Of a DNA stretch of 48,257 nucleotides, positions 1 through 7,911 are shown piece after piece. The first letter of the stretch is position 1. Each line of letters begins with the position of its first letter. The stretch is from Sulfurospirillum sp. UBA4058. Its GTDB lineage: Bacteria; Campylobacterota; Campylobacteria; Campylobacterales; Sulfurospirillaceae. The DNA is taken from contig DFZK01000013.1 of NCBI GenBank assembly GCA_002382085.1, positions 1 to 48,257 on the forward strand, written 5' to 3'. The position numbers were made by a program, and so were the translations under genes. The notes beneath the pieces are model-generated. The model made no database searches and was not told the DNA's origin. It was given only the letters and a program-made list of their open reading frames with translations.

Positions 1-36
1 GTTATAGCCCACCATCTCACTCGGTTTTGCTATAAT
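1..36 (+). CRISPR. Terminal type II-C CRISPR repeat (end of an array lying left of the window)
   Basis: This 36-base unit begins GTTATAGCCC and ends TGCTATAAT. Its reverse complement matches the tracrRNA anti-repeat at 4391-4425 at 30 of 35 positions, which identifies it as the repeat of this locus. No second copy follows within 30-40 bases, so it is the array-terminal repeat. The last nine bases form an extended -10 promoter (TGnTATAAT). Neisseria and Campylobacter type II-C repeats carry a promoter in the same place and transcribe each spacer separately, so by analogy transcription runs rightward, against the cas operon. Spacers are outside the window. Confidence 0.85.
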
Positions 37-45
37 AGACCTCGC

Positions 46-71
46 TAGAACCCCTATATTTAGGGGTTCTA
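46..71. other. Perfect 11-bp stem-loop between the terminal repeat and cas2
   Basis: TAGAACCCCTA (46-56) and TAGGGGTTCTA (61-71) form an 11-bp stem with a TATT loop. It lies just downstream of the expected start point (about 43) of a transcript from the terminal-repeat promoter, and 22 bases beyond the cas2 stop. Neither side has a good U-tract, so it may be a structural 3' end for cas2 mRNA or for the last array transcript rather than a classical terminator. Confidence 0.6.
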
Positions 72-93
72 AAAAGGTTGTATCGAAAAAAAA

Positions 94-417
94 CTAGAAT
101 AAAATCAGCTGTTTTTTACCGATTTTCTCCTCTTTTTTATCTATTCCAATAAGAATTTTCATACGTTCGTACTGAGTATTGGTCACTGACATCGCTCTAA
201 TATTGCCTTTTGGCGGTAGATTTGTTTCTAGATGTGACATGTAACGCTCCGCCGTATCTTGCCCTTTACAAATGCGGCAATACACTGAAAACTGAAGCAT
301 ATCGTAACCGTCATTGAGTAGAAACTTACGAAATTTGGTGTACTCTTTACGCTCTTTTTTGCTTTGCGTGGGTAGGTCGAAAAAAACAAGTAGTCGCATA
401 AATCTTGCCTCCGTCAT
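94..417 (-). CDS. cas2: CRISPR-associated endonuclease Cas2
   Basis: This 107-residue protein has the Cas2 ferredoxin-like fold signature: a first beta strand RLLVFFDLP with the conserved aspartate D14, then the KFRKFLL helix and a YERMKILIG strand. With Cas1 it forms the integrase that inserts new spacers. Its ATG overlaps the end of cas1 by 4 bases, so the two are translationally coupled at the end of a cas9-cas1-cas2 operon. No cas4 or csn2 is present, which fits subtype II-C. Confidence 0.95.
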   Translation of the reverse strand: MTEARFMRLLVFFDLPTQSKKERKEYTKFRKFLLNDGYDMLQFSVYCRICKGQDTAERYMSHLETNLPPKGNIRAMSVTNTQYERMKILIGIDKKEEKIGKKQLILF

Positions 418-1307
418 ATAAAACTCGCGGTTTCAAGCAATGTCGCATCTTTTGCTTTGGTCGCTCGTAGCAATGATTCGGCGCAGAGTTCGCAAGCGTA
501 TGAAAGCGTCGTTTCAACATTGCCGATGCGACACGGAAGCAAAGGGAGCTCTAAAAGTCGTGTTTTGTAGCGGGTATCAAGATGCAAGGGGAGTTCTTCT
601 TTGTCTTCGTCAAGAAGTTGCTTGACCGTTTCATCGACAAAAGGTCGAAAAGGCTCTATAACGTCATCGGCTAGGTTGAACGCGTTGAGTTCGCTACAGT
701 GATGTAGTCCAAAAGCAGGCAAAAACCCTACACCGACAATTGCGCGTGCGACAAGTCCTCTCAAAACGGCATAACCGTAATTGAGCGCGGCATTGCGAAT
801 GTCTTTTGCGTCCGTATGGCGCACAAAATTTTCAAAAAGCACGCTCCAATAAAGCCTCGCGGCTTGGGCTTCAACATTGGTGCTATCGCCTGAAGTGACG
901 CGGTTTTGTAGGGAAAACAAATAGCGCATCTGTTCATGCGAGAGTGTTTCGCTAACTTTGGCTTGATTGGTTATTTTTGCTTGGATAATTTTCTGCCAGC
1001 ACCGTTTTTTAAAAGGTTCGCTCCACGCAACTTGCATGCGTGCGACGCCTGCTTGGCGTGAATGTGCATGAAAAGGTAAGATGACGGAAGAGGGCAGATG
1101 CTTTTCGTCGCAAAGGTAAACGACCGCTCCGCTGTAGGAGAGTGCATCGATGAGCGGTGAGGTCAGCGTGACATGACGCGACTCGACCACGACGCAAGCA
1201 AGATCACTTAATGGAATAGTAAACTCTTCGCCGTTGTTGAGAACCAGTGAATGATGCAAAAGGCTTAACTTTGCCGGTTGCGTGATCAATAACGTTCGCC
1301 AGCCCAT
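414..1307 (-). CDS. cas1: CRISPR-associated endonuclease Cas1
   Basis: This 297-residue protein is of normal length for type II Cas1. The likely metal ligands are E146 (in VEAQAARLYW), H202 or H203 (GLHHCSELNAF) and an acidic residue in the following ADDVIEPFRP segment. It is the catalytic subunit of the spacer integrase. The start is ATG at 1307 with a strong Shine-Dalgarno (AGGAGGGAG on the minus strand). Both lie inside a hairpin (1306-1341), so translation may depend on upstream cas9 ribosomes or on a factor that opens it. It lies 46 bases after cas9 and overlaps cas2. Confidence 0.95.
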   Translation of the reverse strand: MGWRTLLITQPAKLSLLHHSLVLNNGEEFTIPLSDLACVVVESRHVTLTSPLIDALSYSGAVVYLCDEKHLPSSVILPFHAHSRQAGVARMQVAWSEPFKKRCWQKIIQAKITNQAKVSETLSHEQMRYLFSLQNRVTSGDSTNVEAQAARLYWSVLFENFVRHTDAKDIRNAALNYGYAVLRGLVARAIVGVGFLPAFGLHHCSELNAFNLADDVIEPFRPFVDETVKQLLDEDKEELPLHLDTRYKTRLLELPLLPCRIGNVETTLSYACELCAESLLRATKAKDATLLETASFI

Positions 1308-1341
1308 TTACTCCCTCCTACATGTAAGGATGGGAGTAAAT
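1306..1341 (-). promoter_or_regulatory. Hairpin enclosing the cas1 ribosome binding site and start codon
   Basis: ATTTACTCCC at 1306-1315 and GGGAGTAAAT at 1332-1341 are perfect 10-base inverted repeats. Further inside, TCCT (1316-1319) can pair with AGGA (1327-1330), and the tip contains the palindrome TACATGTA. On the mRNA the right-hand arm pairs with the Shine-Dalgarno AGGAGGGAG and the AU of the cas1 AUG. The structure would therefore block initiation unless melted. Confidence 0.6.
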
Positions 1342-1353
1342 CGACAAATTTTA

Positions 1354-4341
1354 TTATTTTTGGCGTTTTGGGTGTTGTTTTGCCTCTTGCGGTATAGTAC
1401 CTAAGCGTTTTTCTCCTTTAACTTCATGGTAATATCCGAGTGGATCGATGGTGTACTTCTTAATAAAATTTGCATTATTGATACTAAACCTTAATTTTTG
1501 TGAGCCATCTATTGATTCAATATTAATACGTCCATCAGTTTCAAAAAATTTGAAATATCCAAAATACTCATTGTCTTTTACACCAACTTTAATCAAATCA
1601 TCATTAAATAAACTGCAATAAAACAAAGCATTATTTAAGTCGATAGGTGTACCATTTAAGGATTTGTTAGATAATTCATTAGTAGATGATAGATCACTAA
1701 TATAAAGAGGAACAATGCTGATACGATTGCCTATGATGAAAATATCTCTTCGTATCATGTCGCCATTTTTTGCAAGTCCAGATCTGGTAAAAATAGCCTT
1801 TCTAAGTTCATTATTGCTCAAATAATCAACTTTACCATTTGATTTTTTTACTATTCTTGTACGAGGGCTGTAATATGTGTCATCGTGAGCTTTCCCTGTT
1901 ACGCTTGCACGAGGAGGTCGGCTGATAAGCAAGCGATTTAGGATTTTAGTTTCTCCCGCTTTGGTTTGAATCCTTTCTTGGCGTTCAAGAGCAGTTGCTT
2001 TTTCGACTTCTTCTTTAAAAAAATTCATCGGTGTAGGCATAACGGGTTTGTCTTTTTCGTCTTTTTTCTCTTTTTTCGCAAAGTAGTCGCTGAGTTTTTT
2101 GACCATGCTTTGCGTGCTAAAAGCTATCATAATGGCATCCATTGCGTGATGCGTATGGGTATCACGGTCTTTGTTTCCTAATCCCCATTGGTGGCGAAGC
2201 GTTGAGGTAAGTTTGCCGCTTCGCACTTGAATGCGTAGCTTGTCGTCATCGTTTGAGAGTTTCCAATAATTCTCGCAATAGGTCTTAATCGCTTTTGACA
2301 TGTAGCGGGTATCGTTAAGATTACGTGCTAAAAACTCTTTTTGCGAGTTTTCATCAAAATTCTTTTTAAGAAGACGTGAGATTTTTCCTTTGCCCATTTT
2401 TGCAAAATTTGAGGGAGAACTGATGCGTGCTTCAAAATAGTTCCACTTTGCCGTATCCTTTCCGAACCATTCAAACGGAGTTAAATTGCGTTTGTTTTGA
2501 TTAGCTGTTGCTAGACAAAGCACTTTATTTGCAAAACTGTCGTCTGCACTTCTGCTACGAGGTAAGATATGGTCAACCTCGCAATATCCCTCGTCATAGA
2601 GTCTCTCAAGCGCAATGACTTCACCCGTGTAGGCACATCTTCCGTCTTGTTGTTCGTAAAGCCTTTTTTTCAGAATATTTTTACGTGTTACGGGAATGCT
2701 TGCACCGAAGTTTTCACTGATCCAGACTTTGGCGCTTTCTCGTTCTTTTTCATTTTTTCGTTGCGCTTCTTTGATCTCTTCTATGTCACCTTTCGTATTG
2801 ACTTCACGTGCCAGTTCAAAATGCACTTTGTCGAAAGCACCGTATTTGGTAACCAAGGCATTGGCGACTTTGCGAAACTGTGCAAACGCACGAATGACGG
2901 TTGGGTTTAAAATAGCGATATTTGTCTCTTTAAGAGGCGGTAAAAAGATAGACTTTTCATAAGATGGCTTGCCTAAAATACTTATGGCTTCGTCATAGCG
3001 TTTCCCTTGCATCATTTCGGGTAATATGGTTTTCATCGCTTTTAAAGAGAGTTGATTGAAGTCGGTAAAACTGATTTTAGAGAGCTTTTCGATGGTGCTA
3101 GAGTCTAAATGAAGTTTAGCAAGTTCCTCTTTTTTAGCACGCTCATCTTTGTGATAGGTTAATACTTTAGCAACTTCATCGGCTAAATCTTGTGTTTTGA
3201 GCAGTTCTAAAAATTTCTCATCTCCAAGGACCTCTTTAAATTTTGCATGCCCTTTGAGATTGATCCACACTTTTTTTTCAGCTTCAGCTTTGTCAAACTC
3301 CCACTCTTGAGGTTTGTCTTCCTCTCCTTTTCTAGCTTTTTTTGGCTTACCTTTATATGCGAGTCCTTTAAAGATATGTTCATCATCCAGCGCTAAAAAT
3401 TTGCGTAATTCTTTGTAAGTGAGTTTTTCTTTGCTAATTGCAAACTCCATCAGCTCTTTAACGGGAGTTAGCTCACTTATTTTTTGCTCTTTATGTTCTT
3501 TATCGATGACAACCGTAGCGTAAAATTTACCTAAAGCCACAAATTGTTCAGCTGTAGGTGAGGCTTTTGGGGCACGAGGTTCTTCGGGGAAATAGGTACA
3601 TTTGCCGACCATATGTTCGATGCTTTGCATCGGTCGAACATAAAATGCGATGTCGGTATAGGCTTGTTGAAGTTCTTGCGTTGCAAAACAGTTCCCAAAA
3701 CGACGTTGCGCATCGAAAATCGTTTGAATTTCATCGACCAAAAAATCTCTAGGAATAGAAATTTCGTAATCACCGCTTTTGTTACGTTTTTTCCCGTTTT
3801 TGCCTCTTTCTTTCCAAAGCCATTCGCCTACACTTTGGCAGTGTGCAACGTAAAATTTGTCTTTGAGGGCGGCTCCGGCTTGTTTGACTTTTCCGCTCTC
3901 GTCATCGCTTTCATCATCCCCTAAAAATTTATACCCTCGGTGCTTAGCGATGTGAATCAAAACGCGGGCAAGCTCTTTGCCGGTAAGTGTGCGATAAAGT
4001 GCATCGTGACGTAGTTCCCATACATCGGTTCGATTTTGGTTCGAATGGAACATTCCCTCATTGTCTAGCAAGTCAATTTTATCGATAAGTTCGTATTTTT
4101 GGCATAGACGTTTAATTTCGTTCATACGGACGCGACGGCGTTTGATGATGCGTCGAATCCCTCTTGCTTCACGTCTTGCCTTGTTGGGGCTTTCTTTTTC
4201 TTTGGGAGTTTCGGCGGCAGTGAAAAGCCTTACGCCGCAATCGATGATTTTGTTGTTTGTCTCGTTATCTTGGTCGTATTCTACGACCGACCAACCTAAA
4301 GAACTAATGCCTAAATCTATCCCTAAAATCCTCTCAATCAT
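1354..4341 (-). CDS. cas9: Type II-C CRISPR RNA-guided endonuclease Cas9
   Basis: This 995-residue Cas9 is about the size of the Campylobacter jejuni enzyme. Domains in order: RuvC-I with D9 (GIDLGISSLGWS), an Arg-rich bridge helix (about 51-80), the REC lobe, RuvC-II with E509 (VHFELARE), HNH with D590-H591 and N605 (CEVDHILPRSR...FANKV), and RuvC-III with H732 and D735 (HHAMDAIMIA). The WED/PAM-interacting region follows from about residue 815. All catalytic residues are present, so it should be active. The start is ATG at 4341 behind AAGGCGG. The DNA for residues of about 828-967 is sharply AT-rich (hand count about 28% GC over 1441-1860, against about 45% over 1861-2040), which suggests recombination of the PAM-interacting domain. 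Confidence 0.97.
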   Translation of the reverse strand: MIERILGIDLGISSLGWSVVEYDQDNETNNKIIDCGVRLFTAAETPKEKESPNKARREARGIRRIIKRRRVRMNEIKRLCQKYELIDKIDLLDNEGMFHSNQNRTDVWELRHDALYRTLTGKELARVLIHIAKHRGYKFLGDDESDDESGKVKQAGAALKDKFYVAHCQSVGEWLWKERGKNGKKRNKSGDYEISIPRDFLVDEIQTIFDAQRRFGNCFATQELQQAYTDIAFYVRPMQSIEHMVGKCTYFPEEPRAPKASPTAEQFVALGKFYATVVIDKEHKEQKISELTPVKELMEFAISKEKLTYKELRKFLALDDEHIFKGLAYKGKPKKARKGEEDKPQEWEFDKAEAEKKVWINLKGHAKFKEVLGDEKFLELLKTQDLADEVAKVLTYHKDERAKKEELAKLHLDSSTIEKLSKISFTDFNQLSLKAMKTILPEMMQGKRYDEAISILGKPSYEKSIFLPPLKETNIAILNPTVIRAFAQFRKVANALVTKYGAFDKVHFELAREVNTKGDIEEIKEAQRKNEKERESAKVWISENFGASIPVTRKNILKKRLYEQQDGRCAYTGEVIALERLYDEGYCEVDHILPRSRSADDSFANKVLCLATANQNKRNLTPFEWFGKDTAKWNYFEARISSPSNFAKMGKGKISRLLKKNFDENSQKEFLARNLNDTRYMSKAIKTYCENYWKLSNDDDKLRIQVRSGKLTSTLRHQWGLGNKDRDTHTHHAMDAIMIAFSTQSMVKKLSDYFAKKEKKDEKDKPVMPTPMNFFKEEVEKATALERQERIQTKAGETKILNRLLISRPPRASVTGKAHDDTYYSPRTRIVKKSNGKVDYLSNNELRKAIFTRSGLAKNGDMIRRDIFIIGNRISIVPLYISDLSSTNELSNKSLNGTPIDLNNALFYCSLFNDDLIKVGVKDNEYFGYFKFFETDGRINIESIDGSQKLRFSINNANFIKKYTIDPLGYYHEVKGEKRLGTIPQEAKQHPKRQK

Positions 4342-4356
4342 AATGCCGCCTTTTCA

Positions 4357-4383
4357 TTGTGAATTAAGCTTTTTTCATATAAT
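4357..4383 (+). promoter_or_regulatory. tracrRNA promoter
   Basis: A consensus -10 TATAAT lies at 4378-4383, with a -35-like TTGTGA at 4357-4362 and a 15-base spacer. The predicted start is at about 4390, which coincides with the first base of the anti-repeat. It lies between the divergent cas9 start and the tracrRNA. Confidence 0.7.
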
Positions 4384-4389
4384 ATCACA

Positions 4390-4489
4390 TTCATAGCACA
4401 ACCGAGTGAGATCATGGGCTATAATAAGAGGTTTCGAAGCTTCCTCGTAAAGCACTACTCTACGGAGTATCTTCTAAAAAGCTTTTTTT
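4390..4489 (+). ncRNA. tracrRNA for the type II-C system
   Basis: The anti-repeat at 4391-4425 complements the CRISPR repeat at 30 of 35 positions; mismatches include an internal two-base bulge at 4413-4414. It is followed by AAGAGG and a tail with a GAGG/CCTC hairpin (4428-4446) and a TACTC/GAGTA hairpin with a TACG loop. It ends in AAAAAGC and a run of seven T (4483-4489), which acts as the terminator. It pairs with crRNA repeats, recruits RNase III and loads Cas9. The position upstream of and divergent from cas9 is usual for many type II-C loci. Confidence 0.85.
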
Positions 4490-4610
4490 CTTTCTCCGTA
4501 AACCTTTACATGTAAAAATAATTTCTTCTTTTTCAGTGTTACCCACTGTTTACCGCTTTGGAGTTAGGATTGCTATCGGGAAATTCCCAAGCCAAACACA
4601 GGAGGAGAAG

Positions 4611-5537
4611 ATGACGCTTAGTTCAAATTCTCTTTACGAGGCGTCGTTAGGCGCATCGTACGGTTACGGTACTAAACATTCCGCTACATCCGAATCCTCG
4701 TTCGCAGAAGCGTTGCTTACTTCTATGGACAGTGATTCAAGCGGATCAATCGATAGTGCCGAGTTTAGTAGTGCCGCTTTGGCACTTTCCATCAGCGACG
4801 AGAGTGCTATTAGCAGTGCTTTTACCGCTTTGGACAGTGACGGAGACGGTTCTGTGAGTTCCGATGAGTTGAATACCGCACTAACGCAAATGTCCTCGTC
4901 GGCGGCAGGTTCTATGCCCCCACCGCCGCCTTCGGGTGAAAATGATGTCGGATTGAGTGCCGATGAGATGACTTCCATGTTGGAAGAGGTCTCTTCAACG
5001 GACGAAAATCTAGCAAGTTTACTTTCTTCGGTTGTTGAAAATTTTGATGCAGCCGATGCCGACGGAGACGGGAAAGTAACATTTGCCGAAGCGATGAGTT
5101 ATCAACGATCGAGCGAATCGAACACCGATACGACGGAGATGAGTACCGTATCTGCGGCCGGAGGCACGCCCCCGCCACCACCGCCGCCTTCTTCTTCCGA
5201 GGATGAGGATACGGGCTATACCGAAGACGAACTTTCGGCTATGGCAGATAGCGTTTCTTCGACGGACAGTGCTTTGTCTTCACTTTTTGAGACGTTGGCT
5301 TCTAACTTTGACGAAGCCGATGCCAACGGAGACGGTAAGGTAAGTGCCGCAGAAGCTCGTGCGTATCAGGATTCAAAAAATTCAAGCGATACGACGAAGA
5401 CTCCCGAGGTAGCCTCTACGCAAGAGAGTACGACAAGCGGTAACGACGATTTGATGAAAACGCTTTTAGCGCAAATCATTTCCAACTATGCCTCTCAAAA
5501 TACTCTATCGGGAACATCCGTTAGCTTTAGCGCTTAA
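4611..5537 (+). CDS. Acidic Ser-rich EF-hand protein with four calcium loops
   Basis: The start is ATG at 4611 behind a strong AGGAGGAG, giving 308 residues; an in-frame start 25 codons earlier lacks a ribosome site. Four canonical EF-hand loops are visible at residues 40-51, 75-86, 149-160 and 237-248 (DxDxDG...E). Residues of about 117-164 and 206-253 are an internal duplication, each preceded by a proline run (PPPPP and PPPPPPP). There is no cysteine, signal peptide or membrane segment. The composition is Ser/Thr/Asp/Ala-rich, as in extracellular calcium-binding proteins, so non-Sec secretion is possible but unproven. It has its own terminator and is followed by a sensor pair. Confidence 0.8.
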   Translation: MTLSSNSLYEASLGASYGYGTKHSATSESSFAEALLTSMDSDSSGSIDSAEFSSAALALSISDESAISSAFTALDSDGDGSVSSDELNTALTQMSSSAAGSMPPPPPSGENDVGLSADEMTSMLEEVSSTDENLASLLSSVVENFDAADADGDGKVTFAEAMSYQRSSESNTDTTEMSTVSAAGGTPPPPPPPSSSEDEDTGYTEDELSAMADSVSSTDSALSSLFETLASNFDEADANGDGKVSAAEARAYQDSKNSSDTTKTPEVASTQESTTSGNDDLMKTLLAQIISNYASQNTLSGTSVSFSA

Positions 5538-5541
5538 GCTC

Positions 5542-5572
5542 AAAACCGCGCTCCAAGCAAAGCGCGGTTTTT
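5542..5572 (+). terminator. Rho-independent terminator of the EF-hand gene
   Basis: AAAACCGCGCT (5542-5552) pairs with AGCGCGGTTTT (5561-5571) as an 11-bp GC-rich stem with an 8-base loop and a T run, beginning 5 bases after the stop codon. Confidence 0.9.
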
Positions 5573-5602
5573 CGTGTTACTCTTCATTTACTTGCGCTTT
5601 GC

Positions 5603-5608
5603 TATAAT
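5603..5608 (+). promoter_or_regulatory. Extended -10 promoter, probably giving a leaderless mRNA
   Basis: TTTGCTATAAT ends at 5608. The next gene's ATG begins at 5615, exactly where transcription would be expected to start. No Shine-Dalgarno lies between them. Confidence 0.6.
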
Positions 5609-5614
5609 CAAACC

Positions 5615-6289
5615 ATGATTAAAATTTTAATGATCGAAGACGACGTCGAATTAGGACAACTGCTTCAAAACGCGCTTGAGAAAGAGCACATCGAAACGCT
5701 CTTGACATGTACGCCTTTGGAAGGACTTGTCGCGTTGCAAAACGAGAACTTCGACGCCTTGGTGCTCGATCTTTCATTACCGCAAATCGACGGACTTGAG
5801 ATCTGTCGCATCGTTCGCGAAACCTTTCCTTCCCTTGCGATCATCATCTCTTCGGCACGTTCGGATATGAACGATAAAGAGATGGGTTTTGCGCGGGGAG
5901 CGGACGACTTTTTGCCCAAACCTTACGATCCTAGAGAGTTGGCGTTTCGTTTGAGAGCGATTTTACGAAGAGGTAATGCGACACATCATGAGGCGACATG
6001 TCAAGCGTTTTGTATCGACGAAGAGCGTCATACGATTAAGCGAGCCGATCGGGAGCTTCGCTTGACCATGGCGGAGTACGACATCGTTTCGTACATGTTA
6101 AAAAAAGAGGGATTTGTCATCTCCCGCGAAGAGTTACTCCTCAATATCGGCTCGATCAAATACGAGAGTAGTTTAAAAAGTATCGACGTGATTATGGGTA
6201 GGATTCGCCAAAAAATAGGCGACGATCCTAAAAAACCTCGTTTTATCGTCTCGGTAAGAGGGGTCGGGTATAAATTCGTCAATGCGTAA
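5615..6289 (+). CDS. OmpR/PhoB-type response regulator
   Basis: This 224-residue protein has a receiver domain at about 1-120 with acidic pair E8-D9/D10, phospho-acceptor D52 (LVLDLSLP), the ISSARSD switch strand and KPY lysine. A winged-helix DNA-binding domain follows (about 130-224), ending in the typical FIVSVRGVGYKF. It overlaps the kinase gene downstream by 8 bases, so the pair is cotranscribed. It closely resembles the regulator at 30170-30850, so the two are probably paralogues. Target genes are not known; the EF-hand gene just upstream is a candidate. Confidence 0.93.
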   Translation: MIKILMIEDDVELGQLLQNALEKEHIETLLTCTPLEGLVALQNENFDALVLDLSLPQIDGLEICRIVRETFPSLAIIISSARSDMNDKEMGFARGADDFLPKPYDPRELAFRLRAILRRGNATHHEATCQAFCIDEERHTIKRADRELRLTMAEYDIVSYMLKKEGFVISREELLLNIGSIKYESSLKSIDVIMGRIRQKIGDDPKKPRFIVSVRGVGYKFVNA

Positions 6290-7538
6290 AGCTTCTATCT
6301 TAACGCTCATTAGTATCTTTTTTGCTCTAACGTTCACGGTGATTAACATTGCTCTCCTCATCGAATACAAACGTCAGCAAAGCGATGTGCGGTATTTTAC
6401 GTTTCAGCGTTTTGTGATGGCGGTTAAGATATTACACGATCATCCGCACGATCAAGAAGCATCACTCGCAAAACTCGGAGTCCGTATCTCTTCGATCGAT
6501 AAGCACTTGCTCGATAGCGTAGGGGAAAAACTCTTGGAAGATCCGTTTTTTCATATGGTACTTTTTGAAAAGCGGCTCTTTTTCGTTCCCAATGCTCCAC
6601 CCCCGCCTCCGCCTTTTGCGAAAGAGCATACGATGCCCTTTGGAGCACCGATGAAACCGCCTTTTGCACAAGAGAGGGTTTTGGAAAATACCGAAGTGTA
6701 TTCGTCGTATCGTTTATGGATTTTAGGCGGCGTGATTAATGTGTTATTGCTTCTTTTTTTTACGATGGTGCTGCAAAAACTGCTTCGTTTGCGACAGCTC
6801 AAAAGCGACATCAGGCATGTGGGCGAACGCAAGAAATTTCATCCTATCGCGATTGAAAGCGAAGACGAGTTAGGCGAAATCGCGCTCGAGTTTAATCTGG
6901 CGATGGAGAAGATTCACATGTTAAAAGAGGCGCGAACGCTTTTTTTACGCAATATCCTGCACGAGCTCAAAACGCCGATTATGAAAGGGAAACTCCTCTC
7001 AAATACCTTGGAAAATAACCACAAACAAGAACAGATGGAGCGTATCTTCGAGCGTTTGGAAACGCTTTTAGGCGAAATGGTCAAGATCGAAAAATTAAGC
7101 TCCAACGAGTGGGTGCTCGAAGCCAAAGAGTATCGTTTGGTCGACGTGCTCGATCATGCGATGGACTTACTCTTGTGCGATACGAAACGTATTCACGTTC
7201 GCCATCATGAGGAAGCTCCTTTGTTAAGCGTCGATTTTGAACTCTTTGCGACGGCGGTTAAAAACTTGCTTGACAATGCGTTGAAGCATTCGAGTGAGGC
7301 GATTGAAGTCGACGTCGATGCACACGCCTTAACCGTCGGTAGCTACGGCGAGGCTCTTTTGGAGAGCAGTCGCGATTTTTCGCGTCCGTTTAACCGTACG
7401 ACGGAAGGAGCGAGTAGCGGCTTGGGGCTTGGTTTGTATATCGCAAATGCGATTGTCGAAAAACACGGGTTTCGTTTGAGTTATCTTTACGCAGAAGGGC
7501 AGAACTTTTTTACGATACATTTTGATGCCTCGGTATGA
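6282..7538 (+). CDS. ArsS-like sensor histidine kinase
   Basis: This 418-residue membrane kinase has TM1 (about 7-27), a short periplasmic sensor with a Pro-rich segment (about 103-128, PPPPPP), TM2 (about 146-166), a HAMP-like linker, the phospho-acceptor H227 in ILHELKTP, and a HATPase domain with N-box NLLDNALKH and G2 SGLGLGLYIA. The G1 box lacks the classical DxGxG, as in its paralogue at 28920. The family includes pH- and metal-responsive ArsS kinases, but the stimulus here is unknown. Confidence 0.92.
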   Translation: MRKASILTLISIFFALTFTVINIALLIEYKRQQSDVRYFTFQRFVMAVKILHDHPHDQEASLAKLGVRISSIDKHLLDSVGEKLLEDPFFHMVLFEKRLFFVPNAPPPPPPFAKEHTMPFGAPMKPPFAQERVLENTEVYSSYRLWILGGVINVLLLLFFTMVLQKLLRLRQLKSDIRHVGERKKFHPIAIESEDELGEIALEFNLAMEKIHMLKEARTLFLRNILHELKTPIMKGKLLSNTLENNHKQEQMERIFERLETLLGEMVKIEKLSSNEWVLEAKEYRLVDVLDHAMDLLLCDTKRIHVRHHEEAPLLSVDFELFATAVKNLLDNALKHSSEAIEVDVDAHALTVGSYGEALLESSRDFSRPFNRTTEGASSGLGLGLYIANAIVEKHGFRLSYLYAEGQNFFTIHFDASV

Positions 7539-7556
7539 ACGACCGAGGCTTTTTTT
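7527..7556. terminator. Terminator between convergent kinase and cheY
   Basis: GCCTCGGT (7527-7534) pairs with ACCGAGGC (7542-7549), followed by seven T on the plus strand. The stop codon of the kinase lies in the loop. Confidence 0.85.
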
Positions 7557-7911
7557 AGACGATGTCTTTGAGTTTTTCTCTTAAAACGAACGCGGTAAAA
7601 GGTTTGACGATATAATTGTTGACGCCCTCTTTGATTGCGGCGAGCACTTCTTGCTTCCCGCCCTCGGTCGTCACCATAATAATCGGCGTTTTTTTATACG
7701 CTTCCATAGAACGAAGCGTTCGTACCAAATGCAATCCGTCCATTCGCGGCATATTCCAGTCGGTCATAATCACGTCGAATTTTTGATCTTTCGCTTTTTC
7801 CAGTGCATCGATACCGTCTTCGGCGGCCGTGGTCGTATAGCCGATACTGTTAATGGTATTGCACAAAATTCTACGCATGGTTGAGCTATCGTCAACAACT
7901 AAAAAATGCAT
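7555..7911 (-). CDS. cheY: Stand-alone receiver protein, CheY type
   Basis: The ATG at 7911 follows AAGGAT at a normal distance and gives 118 residues, the usual size of CheY; a longer frame upstream is not supported. D7-D8, phospho-acceptor D51 (VIMTDWNMPRMDG), the VTTEGG switch threonines and K in YIVKPF are all present. It has no output domain. The DWNMPRMDGL motif is characteristic of chemotaxis CheY proteins that bind the flagellar switch. It is monocistronic and convergent with the preceding kinase. Another CheY-like role cannot be excluded. Confidence 0.88.
   Translation of the reverse strand: MHFLVVDDSSTMRRILCNTINSIGYTTTAAEDGIDALEKAKDQKFDVIMTDWNMPRMDGLHLVRTLRSMEAYKKTPIIMVTTEGGKQEVLAAIKEGVNNYIVKPFTAFVLREKLKDIV

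Noticed and set aside
37..93. A further CRISPR spacer and repeat right of position 36
   Set aside because: No second repeat begins 28-40 bases later, and the segment is dominated by an 11-bp hairpin, so the array ends at this repeat.
4536..4610. 25-codon extension of the EF-hand protein
   Set aside because: The strong AGGAGGAG lies directly before ATG 4611, and the upstream in-frame start has none.
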